Both the position numbers and the translations under genes were made by a program. Shown here piece after piece: positions 25,100 through 35,214 of a DNA stretch of 64,000 bases (the stretch's first letter is position 1; each line of letters opens with the position of its first letter). Source of the stretch: JBFFMO01 sp041390025 (GTDB taxonomy: Bacteria > Myxococcota_A > Bradymonadia > Bradymonadales > Bradymonadaceae). Below the pieces are notes generated by a model. The model made no database searches. It was given only the letters and a program-made list of their open reading frames with translations, and had not been told where the DNA came from. Location of the stretch: assembly GCA_041390025.1 (NCBI GenBank), contig JAWKQR010000002.1, forward strand, positions 124,001-188,000, written 5' to 3'.

Positions 25100-28000
25100 C
25101 TATTCGAATCGTCGCTTGCCCACTTCCGGTGGGATCATCGCGCCGATGGCGTGACCGGCGCCTGCGTGCGGATCACCGAGCTGGCCGGACTCTTTTTGGA
25201 CCAGGTAGGTTCGGCGTGCGATGGGAATGAACAGCGCGTAATCGCCGATCTGAGCGGCGCCCACGTGGGCGTATCGCAGGAAATCCCGCGCCTCAGCCCA
25301 ATTGCCCCTTGCGGCGGCGACGTCTGCGCGGAACAGGTAACACAGCACGTTGGCTTTTGTGATGCCGGCTTCCTCGACGGACGACAGCAGGGCGGAAAAT
25401 GTCTCTCCCTTGAGGGGGAAGCCATAGAGCAAGAGCTGCGCGTAAATCACATGGGCGCGCACTTGGTACTCGCCCTCTTGGTCGTGGAGTTGTTCGCAGC
25501 GCTGCAAGGCGCGGCCCAAAAGCCGGAACAGTTCGGACTCGTCGCTGCGGTCGAACGCCGCGTAGGCCAGACGAATCATAGCCAGCACCCAAATCTTGCG
25601 CAGGCCGATGGACTCGGCGACGTCTGCCGCGAGTTTGTAGTGTTCGCCCGCTGCGGGCCGGTCGGCGCGCACGAGCTGAAGGTCCCCGAGGTAAACGTGA
25701 AGCTCGGCGATGCGCGCGCGATCCTGCGATGCGCTGGCACGCATCAAGGACTCCGCAAGATGCACTTCGGCTTGTTCAAGGTTGTCGAGCGCGGCCAGCG
25801 CGCGTGCCAGACCAAGGTGCGCCTCGTGCTGCATCCTGCAGATGCAAGGACGACGACAACGCAATGGCGCGCGTGAGTCTGCCGGGCATCGGCGTAGCAG
25901 CCACGCTGACGCCGCATCGCCGACTCTGTGAGACACTTCGGTGTCGCGGTTTGGCGCTCAACAGCTGTAGGCTTTGCTCGAGGTGTTCCATCGCTTCAGG
26001 GAAACGCGCACGGCGTGTCAAGACCTCGCCGAGGTGACGGTGGACACGCGCCACCAATGCCGCATCACGCAGCTTGTGCGACATCTCAAGCGCTTGACGC
26101 GACAAGTCCTCCGCCAGCGACGCGCGACCTTGGGCGAGCGCACAGCGACCCATGTCGCTGGTAATCGCCACAAATGGGCGGGCTTGCCCGAGGTTGCGGT
26201 AGGCGTCGCGCGCTTTTTCGTAGGATTTCAGTGCTTCATTGTGCCGGTCTTGCGATGCCGCCAAATCGCCCAGAATGCGGTATGCGCGCCCACGAATCTC
26301 GCGATCGTTTGGGTCGGCCTCCGAAAGTGCACGCGACAAAGCGTCCTCGGCCGCGCCGTGTTCACCCAAGGCCCCGTGAATCTCGCCCAAGCGAATCCAG
26401 ACTTGGGCGCGCGCGATGTCGACGCCGGAAGGCCGGGTGTCCAGAATCTTCTGAATCTGCAGGTAGTATTCGCGGGCCGCGTCCAGGTCGAGCGCCGAAA
26501 ATGCGGCTTCACCTGCGTTGTGCAGCAACGTAACCGCACGCCCCACCAGACCACCGAGGCGGTAGTGCCGCGCGATGGCCTTCAGGTGTTCGTGGCTCGG
26601 CGACTGGTAGTATTGCTCCATGAGCTCGCCCAATCGTTGGTGGGCGGTCTCAAATCCAGGAATCTGATCAAACGACTCGCGAAGCGCTTCGGCGAAACCG
26701 GGTTTGGAGAATCGAATCAGGTCGTCGGTGCGCTGGAGAATGCCGAATCGCTCGGCTTGGGTCATGACGACATCGACCACACGAATGAGCTCCGTGTCGA
26801 GGATGCGTGCGTAGACCAGCTTCCAAAGCTCGTGCGGCACGTCATCGCCCAGCTGCGCCAAATACCCAAGGACGCGGTCGAACGCGCCTGAGGGGTTGGA
26901 TTTGACGAGCCGGTCGGTGGAATCCTGTTGGTCGTCGATGTCGTTGGAGTCGTGGTAGACGGGGTCCGACCCTGGATCCTGGAAGCCGATGTAAGAGCCG
27001 TCAACGTCGATGTTCTCGGGGATCGCAGGCATGCGCTGGGTCGCGTCGTCTTTGCGTTCGCCGGGTGGGACGAGGGCAAGCTGGCGTCCGAAGGGGCGCT
27101 GGGCCTGCAAGAGCCCCTGCGTGTAGCGAATCAAACCGGGACGCGCGTCGAGGTCTTCGGGTGAGCAGGTCACCAGAATGAACACCGGTGCGGGTGAGGC
27201 TTGCAGTTCGCGGAAGAACCGGTCGACAAACGCGAGGGTCAGTGTGTCGAGCCGCTCAAGGTTTTCAAGCCCCCAAAGCAGCGGGCCGTTTTCGGCGGTT
27301 TGACGGAAAGGCAGCGCGATTCGACCGAGCAATGTATCCCGAAAGGTCGACAGCGCGGTGAGGTCTTGACCGTCGTCGGCGCCCACGCCCTCGTCGCCAT
27401 ACAGGGACGCGAGCAGGCGCTTGACCTCGACGATGCCCGAGCCCTTGGCGACTTCGCCTGTCAGCGCGGACAATTCGTTTTCGAGGCTGGTCTCGGTGTC
27501 CGTGTCGTTTGAGCGATGCAAGACGGTCACGGCCTCTTGTTTCAATGCCTTCGTCAGGAATGCACGCAGGAGGTTGCTGCGCCCGGTCCCGGGCGTGCCG
27601 CGAATAACGACCAAGCGAGGCACTTGGTTGTCGATGACTTCGCGCAGGTCGTTTTCGAGGACTTCAAGCTCCCATCGGTAGACTTCTTCGATGTCCTTGT
27701 CGGTGAGCAGGGTCGCGGTCGCCAGATCCAGCATCGGTGCGCGTGGCATGCTGCGCGTGCGTTTGGGTCGCTCCGTGGGGTCGATCCACTTGTCGAACGC
27801 GGGCGACATTAAGATGTCGATCATCGCCGTGGCGCTTTGGATGCGGTGTTCTGGGTCTTTCTGGGTCGCCTGCGTGATGAGGTCGGAGAACGGCGAGCCG
27901 TCCCACGGCGCAGGCAGGGCCAGCGGCGGATCGTTGATCTGGCGAAGCATCACGTCCATTGCGTTGGTGCAATTTTCGTAAGCCGCATGGCCCGTGATCA

Positions 28001-28666
28001 TCTCGAACATGATGTGACCAAGCGCGTAAACATCGACCGCGGGCGAGATGGATTCGGCCATGGCTTGTTCGGGCGCCATGTAAAGTGGGGTGCCAAAGAC
28101 GGTGCCCTCTTGGGTCAACGGGGCCATGGTGTTTGGGCCCGCATCCCCAAAGTCGGTGATCGCCTTGGACACTCCAAAGTCGAGCACTTTGACGAACTCG
28201 CCGTCGTCGCGTTTGCACAGGAAAATGTTTTCGGGCTTGAGGTCGCGATGGACCAAACCGAGGCGGTGGGCCTCAGCGAGGAGCGGCAGCATTGAATCAG
28301 AATCCGCCAAACCCGTTTGAGGTCCATCGGGATGTGCCGTTGCACGACGGCCGACAGGTCGTGCCCAAGCAGGAACTCCATCGCGATGTAACACAGCCCG
28401 TCGTCGGTGTGACCGTAGTCGAACAGCGTGATCGTGTTGGGATGTGTCAGGTGGCTCGCGTAGAGGGCTTCACGGCGAAAGCGTTCCACGATTTTGGCAT
28501 CGTGGGAGGCCGTGGGCTTGAGCACCTTAAGCGCCACAAAGCGGTTCATGTCCTCTTGGTGGGCGCGATAGACCACCGAAAAGCCACCCGAGCCGATCAT
28601 TTCGACGATTCGGAATCGGCCTGCGACCACGTCGCCGGGTCTAAGGTTGGGTTGCTTGGGGGCCAT
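25100..28666 (-). CDS. Giant Ser/Thr kinase - NTPase - TPR signalling protein (frameshifted near 28300 and 25800-25950)
   Basis: Read across frames it is about 1190 residues. Kinase domain (1-270): IGSGGFSVVYRAH, VALKVLKP, VHRDLKPENIFL, LDFGVSK, MAPEQ. A P-loop-like domain (about 340-620) has VIRGTPGTGRSNLL, with Arg in place of the Walker A Lys, and WGLENLERLD where Walker B would be; both are degenerate. The last 450 residues are TPR-like helices (AREYYLQIQKIL; EDALSRALSEAD; SYEKARDAYRNLG; DLSRQALEMSH). PknK-like kinase/AAA/TPR proteins are common in myxobacteria. The start is the ATG at 28666 (MAPKQPNLRPGD), not the TTG 39 bases earlier. Breaks: one base short near 28300 (before LPLLAEAH) and at least one shift at 25800-25950. 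It is divergent from the AraC regulator. Confidence 0.85.
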
Positions 28667-28737
28667 GAAATTCGCGGAAAAAGGTACACGCAGGTTATGG
28701 CCCAAATGGCCAGCTTTCGCAATGATAAGTCCGAGTC

Positions 28738-29577
28738 ATGGGCCTTGCGAAGGGACCCGAACGAGACGGTACCAACATGTTCAGCCGCCCTCCTTGTTTC
28801 GCATTGGTGCCGTTTGTCCAGACGCTTTGGGTCAACGAGAGCATCCGCGCGTCTTGTGCAACCGAGTACGTGTTGCCTACAGGCGCGGTACACATGGTGA
28901 TTTCATTCGCCCCGCAGCGGCCGAGCATCCTGACGCCACGAGGCGCCCAAGAGATCCCTGTCGCGACCGTGGGTGGGCCTCGTGATCAATCGTACGGGCG
29001 TCTCGTGCCGACCGTGTCCCACTCCATTGGCGTTCAGTTTCACGCGGGGGCGGCGCAGGCGTTCTTCGGAAATGTCGGCGACCTCACCGCGGCGCATCAC
29101 GATCTGCGTGATCTTTGGGGTCGCGAGGCCGACGACTTGGTCGACCGGCTCGCTCGTTGCACAACTCGCCACGCTCAGCTGGATGAAGTTGAGGCGGCCT
29201 TGCTGCGCCGCTTGCGTGGTTTTGCCCATTTTTGCCGCGTGCGACACGCCGCCCAACAACTGGAGAGGCTTCCCGTGAGGCACGTCGCCGCGGAGGTCAA
29301 CATGAGCCACCGGCATTTCGTCGCGGTTTTCAAGGAGGCGACAGGGCTCTCGCCGAAAGTCTACGCGCGCGTCCGGCGCGTTCAGGCAGTGCTCGATCGC
29401 ATCGCATCTGCGCCAATGGCGCAGGTTGCCGCGGACGTTGGGTTTAGCGATCAGGCCCACATGTCGAGGGAGTTCGGTCGTGTCGTGGGCGTCAGTCCCA
29501 CACAATACTTGGCGGTTGCGCCGACCGCTCCGAATCACTTGAGCTGGAAGGTCAATTTTCTTCAAGACGACGAATGA
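28738..29577 (+). CDS. AraC-family transcriptional regulator
   Basis: 279 residues. The C-terminal AraC/XylS DNA-binding region has two helix-turn-helix motifs: RHVAAEVNMSHRHFVAVFKEATGLSPKVYARVRRVQ and MAQVAADVGFSDQAHMSREFGRVVGVSPTQY. The N-terminal part (about 15-120: FVQTLWVNES..., VLPTGAVHMVISF) is the small sensor domain common in AraC regulators located next to glyoxalase-fold genes. A second start at 28777 (MFSRPPC) is also possible; neither has a clear RBS. It lies 44 bp before the VOC gene and probably controls it. Effector unknown. Confidence 0.9.
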   Translation: MGLAKGPERDGTNMFSRPPCFALVPFVQTLWVNESIRASCATEYVLPTGAVHMVISFAPQRPSILTPRGAQEIPVATVGGPRDQSYGRLVPTVSHSIGVQFHAGAAQAFFGNVGDLTAAHHDLRDLWGREADDLVDRLARCTTRHAQLDEVEAALLRRLRGFAHFCRVRHAAQQLERLPVRHVAAEVNMSHRHFVAVFKEATGLSPKVYARVRRVQAVLDRIASAPMAQVAADVGFSDQAHMSREFGRVVGVSPTQYLAVAPTAPNHLSWKVNFLQDDE

Positions 29578-29621
29578 GCCTTCACGCATGATCGATCGCG
29601 TCACCCAACCCGAGGAGGAAC

Positions 29622-30056
29622 ATGGCGACCCACGAAGTGTTTGCTTACCTGTGCGTCCACGACGCAAAAGCTGCGATTGACTACTACTGCGAGGCGTTTG
29701 GCGGGCGCGAATTGTTCCGGCTGGTTGATCCGAGCGGCGTGATAGGCCACGCCGAGATCGATCTCGATGGCCACACCCTCATGATCAGCGACGAGTTCCT
29801 CGACTTTGGGATCAAGTCTGCCCGAACCATCGGTGCGACGGCGGTCACGATTCACCTGCATGTCGACGACGCGGACGAAGTCGTGGCGAAGGCTGTCGCG
29901 GCTGGCGGTACTCTGGAGCGCGCCGTGAAGACCGAATTTTATGGGGAGCGAAGCGGCGTTGTGCGTTGTCCTTTTGGACATCGCTGGTTGATTGGACACG
30001 AGGTCGAGAAGGTCAGTCCCGAAGAGATGCAGCGCCGGTACGATGCGATGGGTTAA
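29622..30056 (+). CDS. VOC (glyoxalase/PhnB-like) family protein
   Basis: 144 residues with two beta-alpha-beta-beta-beta repeats. Start VFAYLCVHDAKAAIDYYCEAFGGRELFRL, then IGHAEIDLDGHTLMISDEF and GVVRCPFGHRWLIGHEVE, the PhnB/YdcN-like branch of the vicinal oxygen chelate superfamily. The likely metal ligands His and Glu in GHAEI and the His in GHRW are present. The ATG follows GAGGAGG. Function in this branch is poorly known; members include resistance and dioxygenase-like proteins. It ends convergently with rapA, with a 4-bp overlap (TTAA). Confidence 0.88.
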   Translation: MATHEVFAYLCVHDAKAAIDYYCEAFGGRELFRLVDPSGVIGHAEIDLDGHTLMISDEFLDFGIKSARTIGATAVTIHLHVDDADEVVAKAVAAGGTLERAVKTEFYGERSGVVRCPFGHRWLIGHEVEKVSPEEMQRRYDAMG

Positions 30057-32248
30057 TCCATCGCGACGATAAGCGCGGCAAAGAGCAACTCGTTGGGGTC
30101 GAGTGCGATCACCCTTGGATGTTCTTTGAAGCGATTCATCATCAGAGACACTTGGCTCGACGGCAAAGCGGCGGCTTGGGTCAGCAATTCTTGAACGCGT
30201 GCACCTTCGCGCTGCAACAGTGGTGCGGCGAGCCCGCTCGCGTCGAGCAGCCCGAGCATACGTGTCCTTGAGACGTTTTTTCCCTCGACGACCAACAGGT
30301 AGACGCCTTGAAGGCGTCGGCGTTGCTCCGCGTTCAAGCGTACGGCCGTCACACGTCCACGCTTGCTGTCTTCGAGCTCTGCGAGCAACCCCTCGACAAG
30401 GGCGTGTCCGTTGGCAAAGAAGTCGATTACGTCGTTGGCCACACCCTCGGCACGGTTGAACGTTCCCAAAAAGCGATCGCCCTCGTGGATGCCGGGAATG
30501 GCTTCCGCAGTGACCGACGACCCGTACTCCACGAAGTACACAGAGGAGCCGTCTTTTTCGACGATGTCCATGCCAAGTTTCTCGGCTGCTTCCACACAGA
30601 ATTTTTCGGTCAATTCGTCGAGATCGCTGGGGATTTGAGCGATCGTCCGGCTTGAGTTCTCTTGTGAATGCGAGTCGGGGAAGGACCAGCCGTCGCGGTG
30701 TTTTGCGCTCATGGTTGCGCGTTCAAAGATGCCCAACCGCTCGAACTCCTCGACCTGGCCGGCGCCCGTGACAAAGTAGTAGATGGGAATCTCGCCGGTG
30801 CGGCCAATGCGGTCGAGTCGACCGATGCGCTGTTCCAACACCATTGGGTCGTCGGGCAGGTCAAAGTGCAGCATTTGCTGACAGAACTGGAAGTTTCGGC
30901 CTTCGCTGCCCGCCCCCGACGAGACCAAAACCGGGTTTTGCGAGATCCGGAATTGCGCGAGCTCGATGTCGCGTGACGACGTCTTCATCTGTTCGTGGAA
31001 CATGAAAACGCGGGTCTGCAGGTGGCGCTCAAGGACCTCTTGCAAACGTTTGGCGCGTGCGGCGTTGTTGACGAAGACCAACGCCTTTTCGCCGGCGGCC
31101 TTCCACGCCTTGGCCTGCTCGATGAGCCACGCCACACGCGGGTCCGACTCGTCGAGGTCATGGCTCTTGAGATCCACACCTTCCAGCGGAATGGGCTTCG
31201 GAACGCGTGTTCCCAGGGTCTGGATGTCGTCGCGCGTGACCGCGCTCACGTTCGAAAACGCGTGGCCCGATTCGGACTGTTCGTGCGGCAGTTCAAGAGC
31301 ATCTGCGAGTCGAAAGAAGCCGGCTTCGTCGTGCTGAAAGGGCGTCGCCGTGAGCATCAGCGCATGTTCGGCGGACTTGACCAACGGGAACAGGATGTCT
31401 TCAAGGCGCGCATCCACCCCGCGATGGGCTTCATCGACGATCACTAGCTCGGGCAACGCTTCGTTGAGGGCGGCCTCCAGAAGTGGGTTTTTGGCCAGCA
31501 GATCAAACGAAACGATGGCAAAGGGGTGGACGTCAAACGGGTTGACCTCCGGGCCGAAATCCGTGCGCACCGCGGCGATGCGCTCAGCGTCGACATGCAC
31601 GAACACCTGATGGAACTTGCGGTAGAGCTCGCCCAGCCATTGAACGGTCAGGGTTTCGGGTGCGAAGATCACGGCGCTGCTGATGCGACCCATCCGGATT
31701 AGGCCCGACGCGATCATGCAGGCCACCACGGTTTTCCCCAAACCCACCTCGTCGGCGAGCAGCCAGCGAACGCGGTCAGCCTCAATGGCGCGTGCTGCGG
31801 TGTCGAGCTGATGCGGGAAGATTTCGACGCGTCCGCCCATGAGGCTCGGCACGGCGCCGCGTCGTCGATAGTTCAGCAACTTGTAACCGTCGAGGCGGTT
31901 GGCGACCTCGTCGTGGGGCGAGACCTCGCCGGTAAGCAGGCGGTCGATGATCGACGGCGGTTTGAAGACCGGCCAGATGTCGTTGAGGCTTGCGACGCGG
32001 CCATCTTCGAGCGTGGCGACTCCGGCCAAGATGTGGGTGATCGTCGATGCTTCACCCCGGAACTCCACCTCGTCGCCGACGTTGAGTGTGATCAGGCGCA
32101 GGCCCGGCGCTTCCTTGGTCAGGCGCATCTGGGTGCCGGATTCGGGGAAGAGCACATCGACAAATCGACCTTCGATGCCGGTGATGATGCCCACGCCGAG
32201 TTCGGGGTTGTTCTCGCGGACGAATTTCTGGCCAACTTCGAGTTCCAT
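30053..32248 (-). CDS. rapA: SNF2-type ATPase, RapA/HepA family
   Basis: 731 residues. An N-terminal Tudor-like region with VGQKFVRENNPELGVGIIT and VDVLFPESGT is typical of RapA. Helicase core: motif I ADEVGLGKTVVA, motif II IVDEAHRGVD, motif III LTATPFQHD, and motifs V/VI SGAGSEGRNFQFC and EQRIGRLDRIGRTG. RapA binds RNA polymerase and helps it recycle after transcription. The protein is shorter than E. coli RapA (968), mainly in the C-terminal half, so the symbol rests on the N-terminal region and helicase motif spacing. Monocistronic; convergent with the VOC gene. Confidence 0.88.
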   Translation of the reverse strand: MELEVGQKFVRENNPELGVGIITGIEGRFVDVLFPESGTQMRLTKEAPGLRLITLNVGDEVEFRGEASTITHILAGVATLEDGRVASLNDIWPVFKPPSIIDRLLTGEVSPHDEVANRLDGYKLLNYRRRGAVPSLMGGRVEIFPHQLDTAARAIEADRVRWLLADEVGLGKTVVACMIASGLIRMGRISSAVIFAPETLTVQWLGELYRKFHQVFVHVDAERIAAVRTDFGPEVNPFDVHPFAIVSFDLLAKNPLLEAALNEALPELVIVDEAHRGVDARLEDILFPLVKSAEHALMLTATPFQHDEAGFFRLADALELPHEQSESGHAFSNVSAVTRDDIQTLGTRVPKPIPLEGVDLKSHDLDESDPRVAWLIEQAKAWKAAGEKALVFVNNAARAKRLQEVLERHLQTRVFMFHEQMKTSSRDIELAQFRISQNPVLVSSGAGSEGRNFQFCQQMLHFDLPDDPMVLEQRIGRLDRIGRTGEIPIYYFVTGAGQVEEFERLGIFERATMSAKHRDGWSFPDSHSQENSSRTIAQIPSDLDELTEKFCVEAAEKLGMDIVEKDGSSVYFVEYGSSVTAEAIPGIHEGDRFLGTFNRAEGVANDVIDFFANGHALVEGLLAELEDSKRGRVTAVRLNAEQRRRLQGVYLLVVEGKNVSRTRMLGLLDASGLAAPLLQREGARVQELLTQAAALPSSQVSLMMNRFKEHPRVIALDPNELLFAALIVAMD

Positions 32249-32390
32249 GGACGCCTCTGGCTTCGACGCGGCTTGATAACACAGGTCGCGCGGGTGCGCA
32301 CATGCGCTGGATGCCGGTTGTTGAACCGCGATTCAACGTTCGCTAGCATTTCGTCGTCCGCTTCCAATGCACTTGAACTGGGGGGAACTC

Positions 32391-33320
32391 GTGAACATAC
32401 GAATGACTGCCGCAGCCCTCGCTGTCATCGGGTCGTTTTCTGCGCCGGCGCTCGCGTGCACCTGCGGCGGCCCGGGCACGAGCCAATTCCGGGTCAGTGA
32501 CGATGGCCGAATCCCCGCCAATGCCTTGGGCGTTTTGTGGGAAACAGACTTTGTCGGTTTGGAGCCGACGGACAATGTGTGGGTCGAGCAGGTCGACGGC
32601 GAGGTTCGCACCCGCGTTGAATTCACCGTCGAAATGACGTTGCCGGGATTGTACCTGATTCAGCCCGCGAACTGGACCGAGGGCAACACCTACCGCGTCC
32701 ATGCCGAAGTGCCTGAACGGGATGAATTGAAGGGCTTTATTGCCACCGAACGTATACGAGAAGTCTGGGTCGAGGTCGGTCCGCCGGTGGACGACTCGAT
32801 CTCGGCAGGCTTGAACGTCTACCCTCAAATCCAAGGTGTGTTCTCGGTTGAGGCAGGCAGCGCATGTCTTCGCGAGTTTGACGGCGTCGGTGTCGACATG
32901 AACATGAACGTCTATCCATTTCCTACCGAAAGCTTCGTGTACACGACCTACGTCGATGGTGAAGTGTGGGCACGTCAATCAAACTACTGTGTGCCCGTTG
33001 GGCCTGGTACGTCATGGGTTGGCCTTGGCCGCGATCGCTTGGTGGCGGATTGTGGTGCAGATCCGCAAAACGACGGACCACTCGGGCTGGGCACGCACAC
33101 CGTGTACATGGAGGCAAGGTTGCCGGGAACCGACCTTGTTTGGACGACCGACACCAAAACCGTTGAATTGAGCTGCCCAGAACCAACTACGGCAACCTCA
33201 GAGTGCGAGGATTCGTCTGGCGGATGTCAAACCGTGGGCGCCCCCTCCACCTGGCTCGCCTTGCTGTCGCTGCTGGGTTTGATGGGTTGGCGCACACGCA
33301 GACGCAGGGAAATTCTATGA
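32391..33320 (+). CDS. Exported protein with ACxC N-terminus and MYXO-CTERM-like tail (paralogue 1)
   Basis: 309 residues from a GTG start at 32391 chosen for the strong GGGGGAA box 3-9 nt upstream. Signal peptide (RMTAAALAVIGSFSAPALA) then CTCGG. Next are two beta-rich domains (about 30-135 and 140-265) with paired Cys and a shared 'P-x-N-W-x-E-G-x-T-Y-R-V' turn. The C-terminus is CQTVGAPSTWLALLSLLGLMGWRTRRRR: a lone Cys, a hydrophobic helix and an Arg cluster, the tripartite MYXO-CTERM pattern. In that system the tail is cut at the Cys by myxosortase and the protein stays on the cell surface. The enzyme or ligand function is unknown. ATGA overlap with paralogue 2. Confidence 0.8.
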   Translation: MNIRMTAAALAVIGSFSAPALACTCGGPGTSQFRVSDDGRIPANALGVLWETDFVGLEPTDNVWVEQVDGEVRTRVEFTVEMTLPGLYLIQPANWTEGNTYRVHAEVPERDELKGFIATERIREVWVEVGPPVDDSISAGLNVYPQIQGVFSVEAGSACLREFDGVGVDMNMNVYPFPTESFVYTTYVDGEVWARQSNYCVPVGPGTSWVGLGRDRLVADCGADPQNDGPLGLGTHTVYMEARLPGTDLVWTTDTKTVELSCPEPTTATSECEDSSGGCQTVGAPSTWLALLSLLGLMGWRTRRRREIL

Positions 33321-34255
33321 GACAGCTTTTTGTCATTTCCGCGGCAGTGCTGGCCGTATGTCTGGTTTCGAGTGGAGCGTGGGCGTGTTCATGCATTCCC
33401 GAAACACGAAGTGAACTCGTCTTTTCCTCCGTCATGCCGGTCAATGCCAGAGGTCTGGAATGGCGAACGAACTGGGAATCGTCAAACCCGCAAGGGGTGG
33501 TGACGGTTGTCGAGGTCGTCGATGGCGACGAATTGCCTGTCGAGTTCACCTTTGAAGGCGTGTACGAGCGTTATGTCATCCGCCCCACGAACTGGGCCGA
33601 AGGCAAAACATACCGTGTCCGCGTGGAACCGATCTTTGACATGTCGATGCTGCCCGGTACCTTGGTCAATCTGGCTGAGTTCACGGTTGGACCGGCTTTG
33701 CCCGAGAACATCGCCATCCGGCTGAACGTCGACGAGGTGCTGGAGCAGGAGGTGTTCCTCCCGGTTTCGACCGGTGAGTGCGAGCTGCCTTACAACGCTG
33801 TGACGTCTAACGTTTCGACCAAAGTCGATGGGGCCGCAGGCGTCTTTCGTTACGAGGTTTACGTCAATGACCGAGCGTGGTCGCCCATTAAGCCGAACTG
33901 CGGTTATCTACCGCAGGGCCCATTCCGCAACTTGGTCGCGATCTGCGACGGCGACAAGACCCACCCCGACGCGCTCAAACCTGGAGTGTATGAGATCCAC
34001 ATGACCGCGACCTTGGTGCCCAGCGGACCGACGTTTACGACAGAGACAGCACAAGTCGATCTGAGGTGCCCCGGCATGCAGGATATGGCTGACGCTGGCG
34101 CTGACCAAGACCCGACTGAGCTGGTGGTTTCGCCGCCGCCACGCCGCGATGACGACGCCGGCTGCGGATCCGTCAAGGCCGGGGGAGATGTCCACTGGGT
34201 CGTGTTCGTGCTGCTCGGCCTGGGCGTGACCTGCCGCCGCCGCCGCGATGGATAG
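33317..34255 (+). CDS. Exported protein with ACxC N-terminus and MYXO-CTERM-like tail (paralogue 2)
   Basis: 312 residues, tandem paralogue of the gene before it, started by ATGA overlap. Signal peptide MRQLFVISAAVLAVCLVSSGAWA then CSCIP. It shares the layout and landmarks RPTNWAEGKTYRV, AIRLNVDEV, FRYEVYVNDRAW and a third pair of Cys. A Pro/Asp linker (PPPRRDDDAGCGS) leads to VHWVVFVLLGLGVTCRRRR, again Cys, helix and Arg cluster. The two share the turn N-W-x-E-G-x-T-Y-R-V but are otherwise well diverged, so the duplication is old. The mature protein would begin at CSC, as in TIMP/NTR-fold inhibitors, but no further TIMP signature is evident. Confidence 0.78.
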   Translation: MRQLFVISAAVLAVCLVSSGAWACSCIPETRSELVFSSVMPVNARGLEWRTNWESSNPQGVVTVVEVVDGDELPVEFTFEGVYERYVIRPTNWAEGKTYRVRVEPIFDMSMLPGTLVNLAEFTVGPALPENIAIRLNVDEVLEQEVFLPVSTGECELPYNAVTSNVSTKVDGAAGVFRYEVYVNDRAWSPIKPNCGYLPQGPFRNLVAICDGDKTHPDALKPGVYEIHMTATLVPSGPTFTTETAQVDLRCPGMQDMADAGADQDPTELVVSPPPRRDDDAGCGSVKAGGDVHWVVFVLLGLGVTCRRRRDG

Positions 34256-34328
34256 ACCGTCGGCGAGACGTCTGGAGGTTGCAGTTTTCACACAAAACGC
34301 CGACTATCGGGGCGTCTGACACCCCGAG

Positions 34329-35214
34329 ATGACCATGAACATCACCGATATCTATGTAGCGACCGACCTTTCAGAAGCCTCGGCTTCGGCCGCCCGTTGG
34401 GCTCAGAACGTCAAAGGAACGCTCGGAGCGACGGTCACCGTCGCGCATGTGGTTGAGGTCAGCGTTGCGAATTGGTTTACGAGCGCGATGGACACGTTTG
34501 AAGACCATCAGCACGTTGAGAAGGCCAAGGAAAACATCCGCGCTTGGTACAAGGACGCGACCGGCGACGAGCCCGATTTTGTGGACATCCGAATGGGCAG
34601 CCCGGCCACACAGATCGGGGCGATCGCCGGCGCAAATCCCAAGACGGCGTTGTTGGTCATGTCGAGCACCGGCAAGGGCGCGCTGCAGCGTCTCTTTTTG
34701 GGCTCGACAGTGGCTCGGGTCGCTGCGAATCCGGTTTGCCCACTGATTGTGGTCCATCCCGACCACGAGTCATTCGAGCCCAACAAGACGGTTGTCGTGG
34801 GCACGGACTTCAGCCCCATGGCGGACTACGCGGTAGATGCGGCCGTGGGACTAGCTCAGATGCTGCATTCGCCGTTGCACATTGTGCATGCCAACCCGGC
34901 GCCCCCGGTGCTGGTCTTTGACGGCGCCGACGTGCCGGTCGAATCGCTCCAGGCATCGGCGCTGAGCTGGTCTCAGTCCATGATGAGCACGCTGACCGAG
35001 CGACTCGGGACACTGCCCCGACGGTTTGACGACCGAGATCAGTGTGGAGCTGCCGGTGACGGCGTTGGCCGCGGCCGTAAAGACCCGGCACGCAGGATTG
35101 CTTGTGGTGGGACATTCTGGTGAGTCCGAGCTGATGCAGCACGTGCTTGGAAGCACCGCGCAACGTTGTCTGACGGAGATGCCATGCACGCTCGCCATTA
35201 TGCCGCGAGTTTAG
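34329..35214 (+). CDS. Tandem-domain universal stress protein (frameshift at 35016-35019)
   Basis: About 295 residues after joining. First USP domain (about 3-140: DIYVATDLSEASASAARWA ... LVMSSTGKGALQRLFLGSTVARVAANPVCPLIVV) carries the ATP-binding G-x(8-9)-G-S pattern. Second domain: KTVVVGTDFSPMADYAVDAAV ... LLVVGHSGESELMQHVLGSTAQRCLTEMPCTLAIM, again with the G...GST end. The break is in a run of four C (35016-35019): reading three C joins LGTLPDG to LTTEISVELPV. Tandem USPs sense ATP/AMP in stress or stationary phase. The gene ends inside the start of the following lipoprotein gene. Confidence 0.85.
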
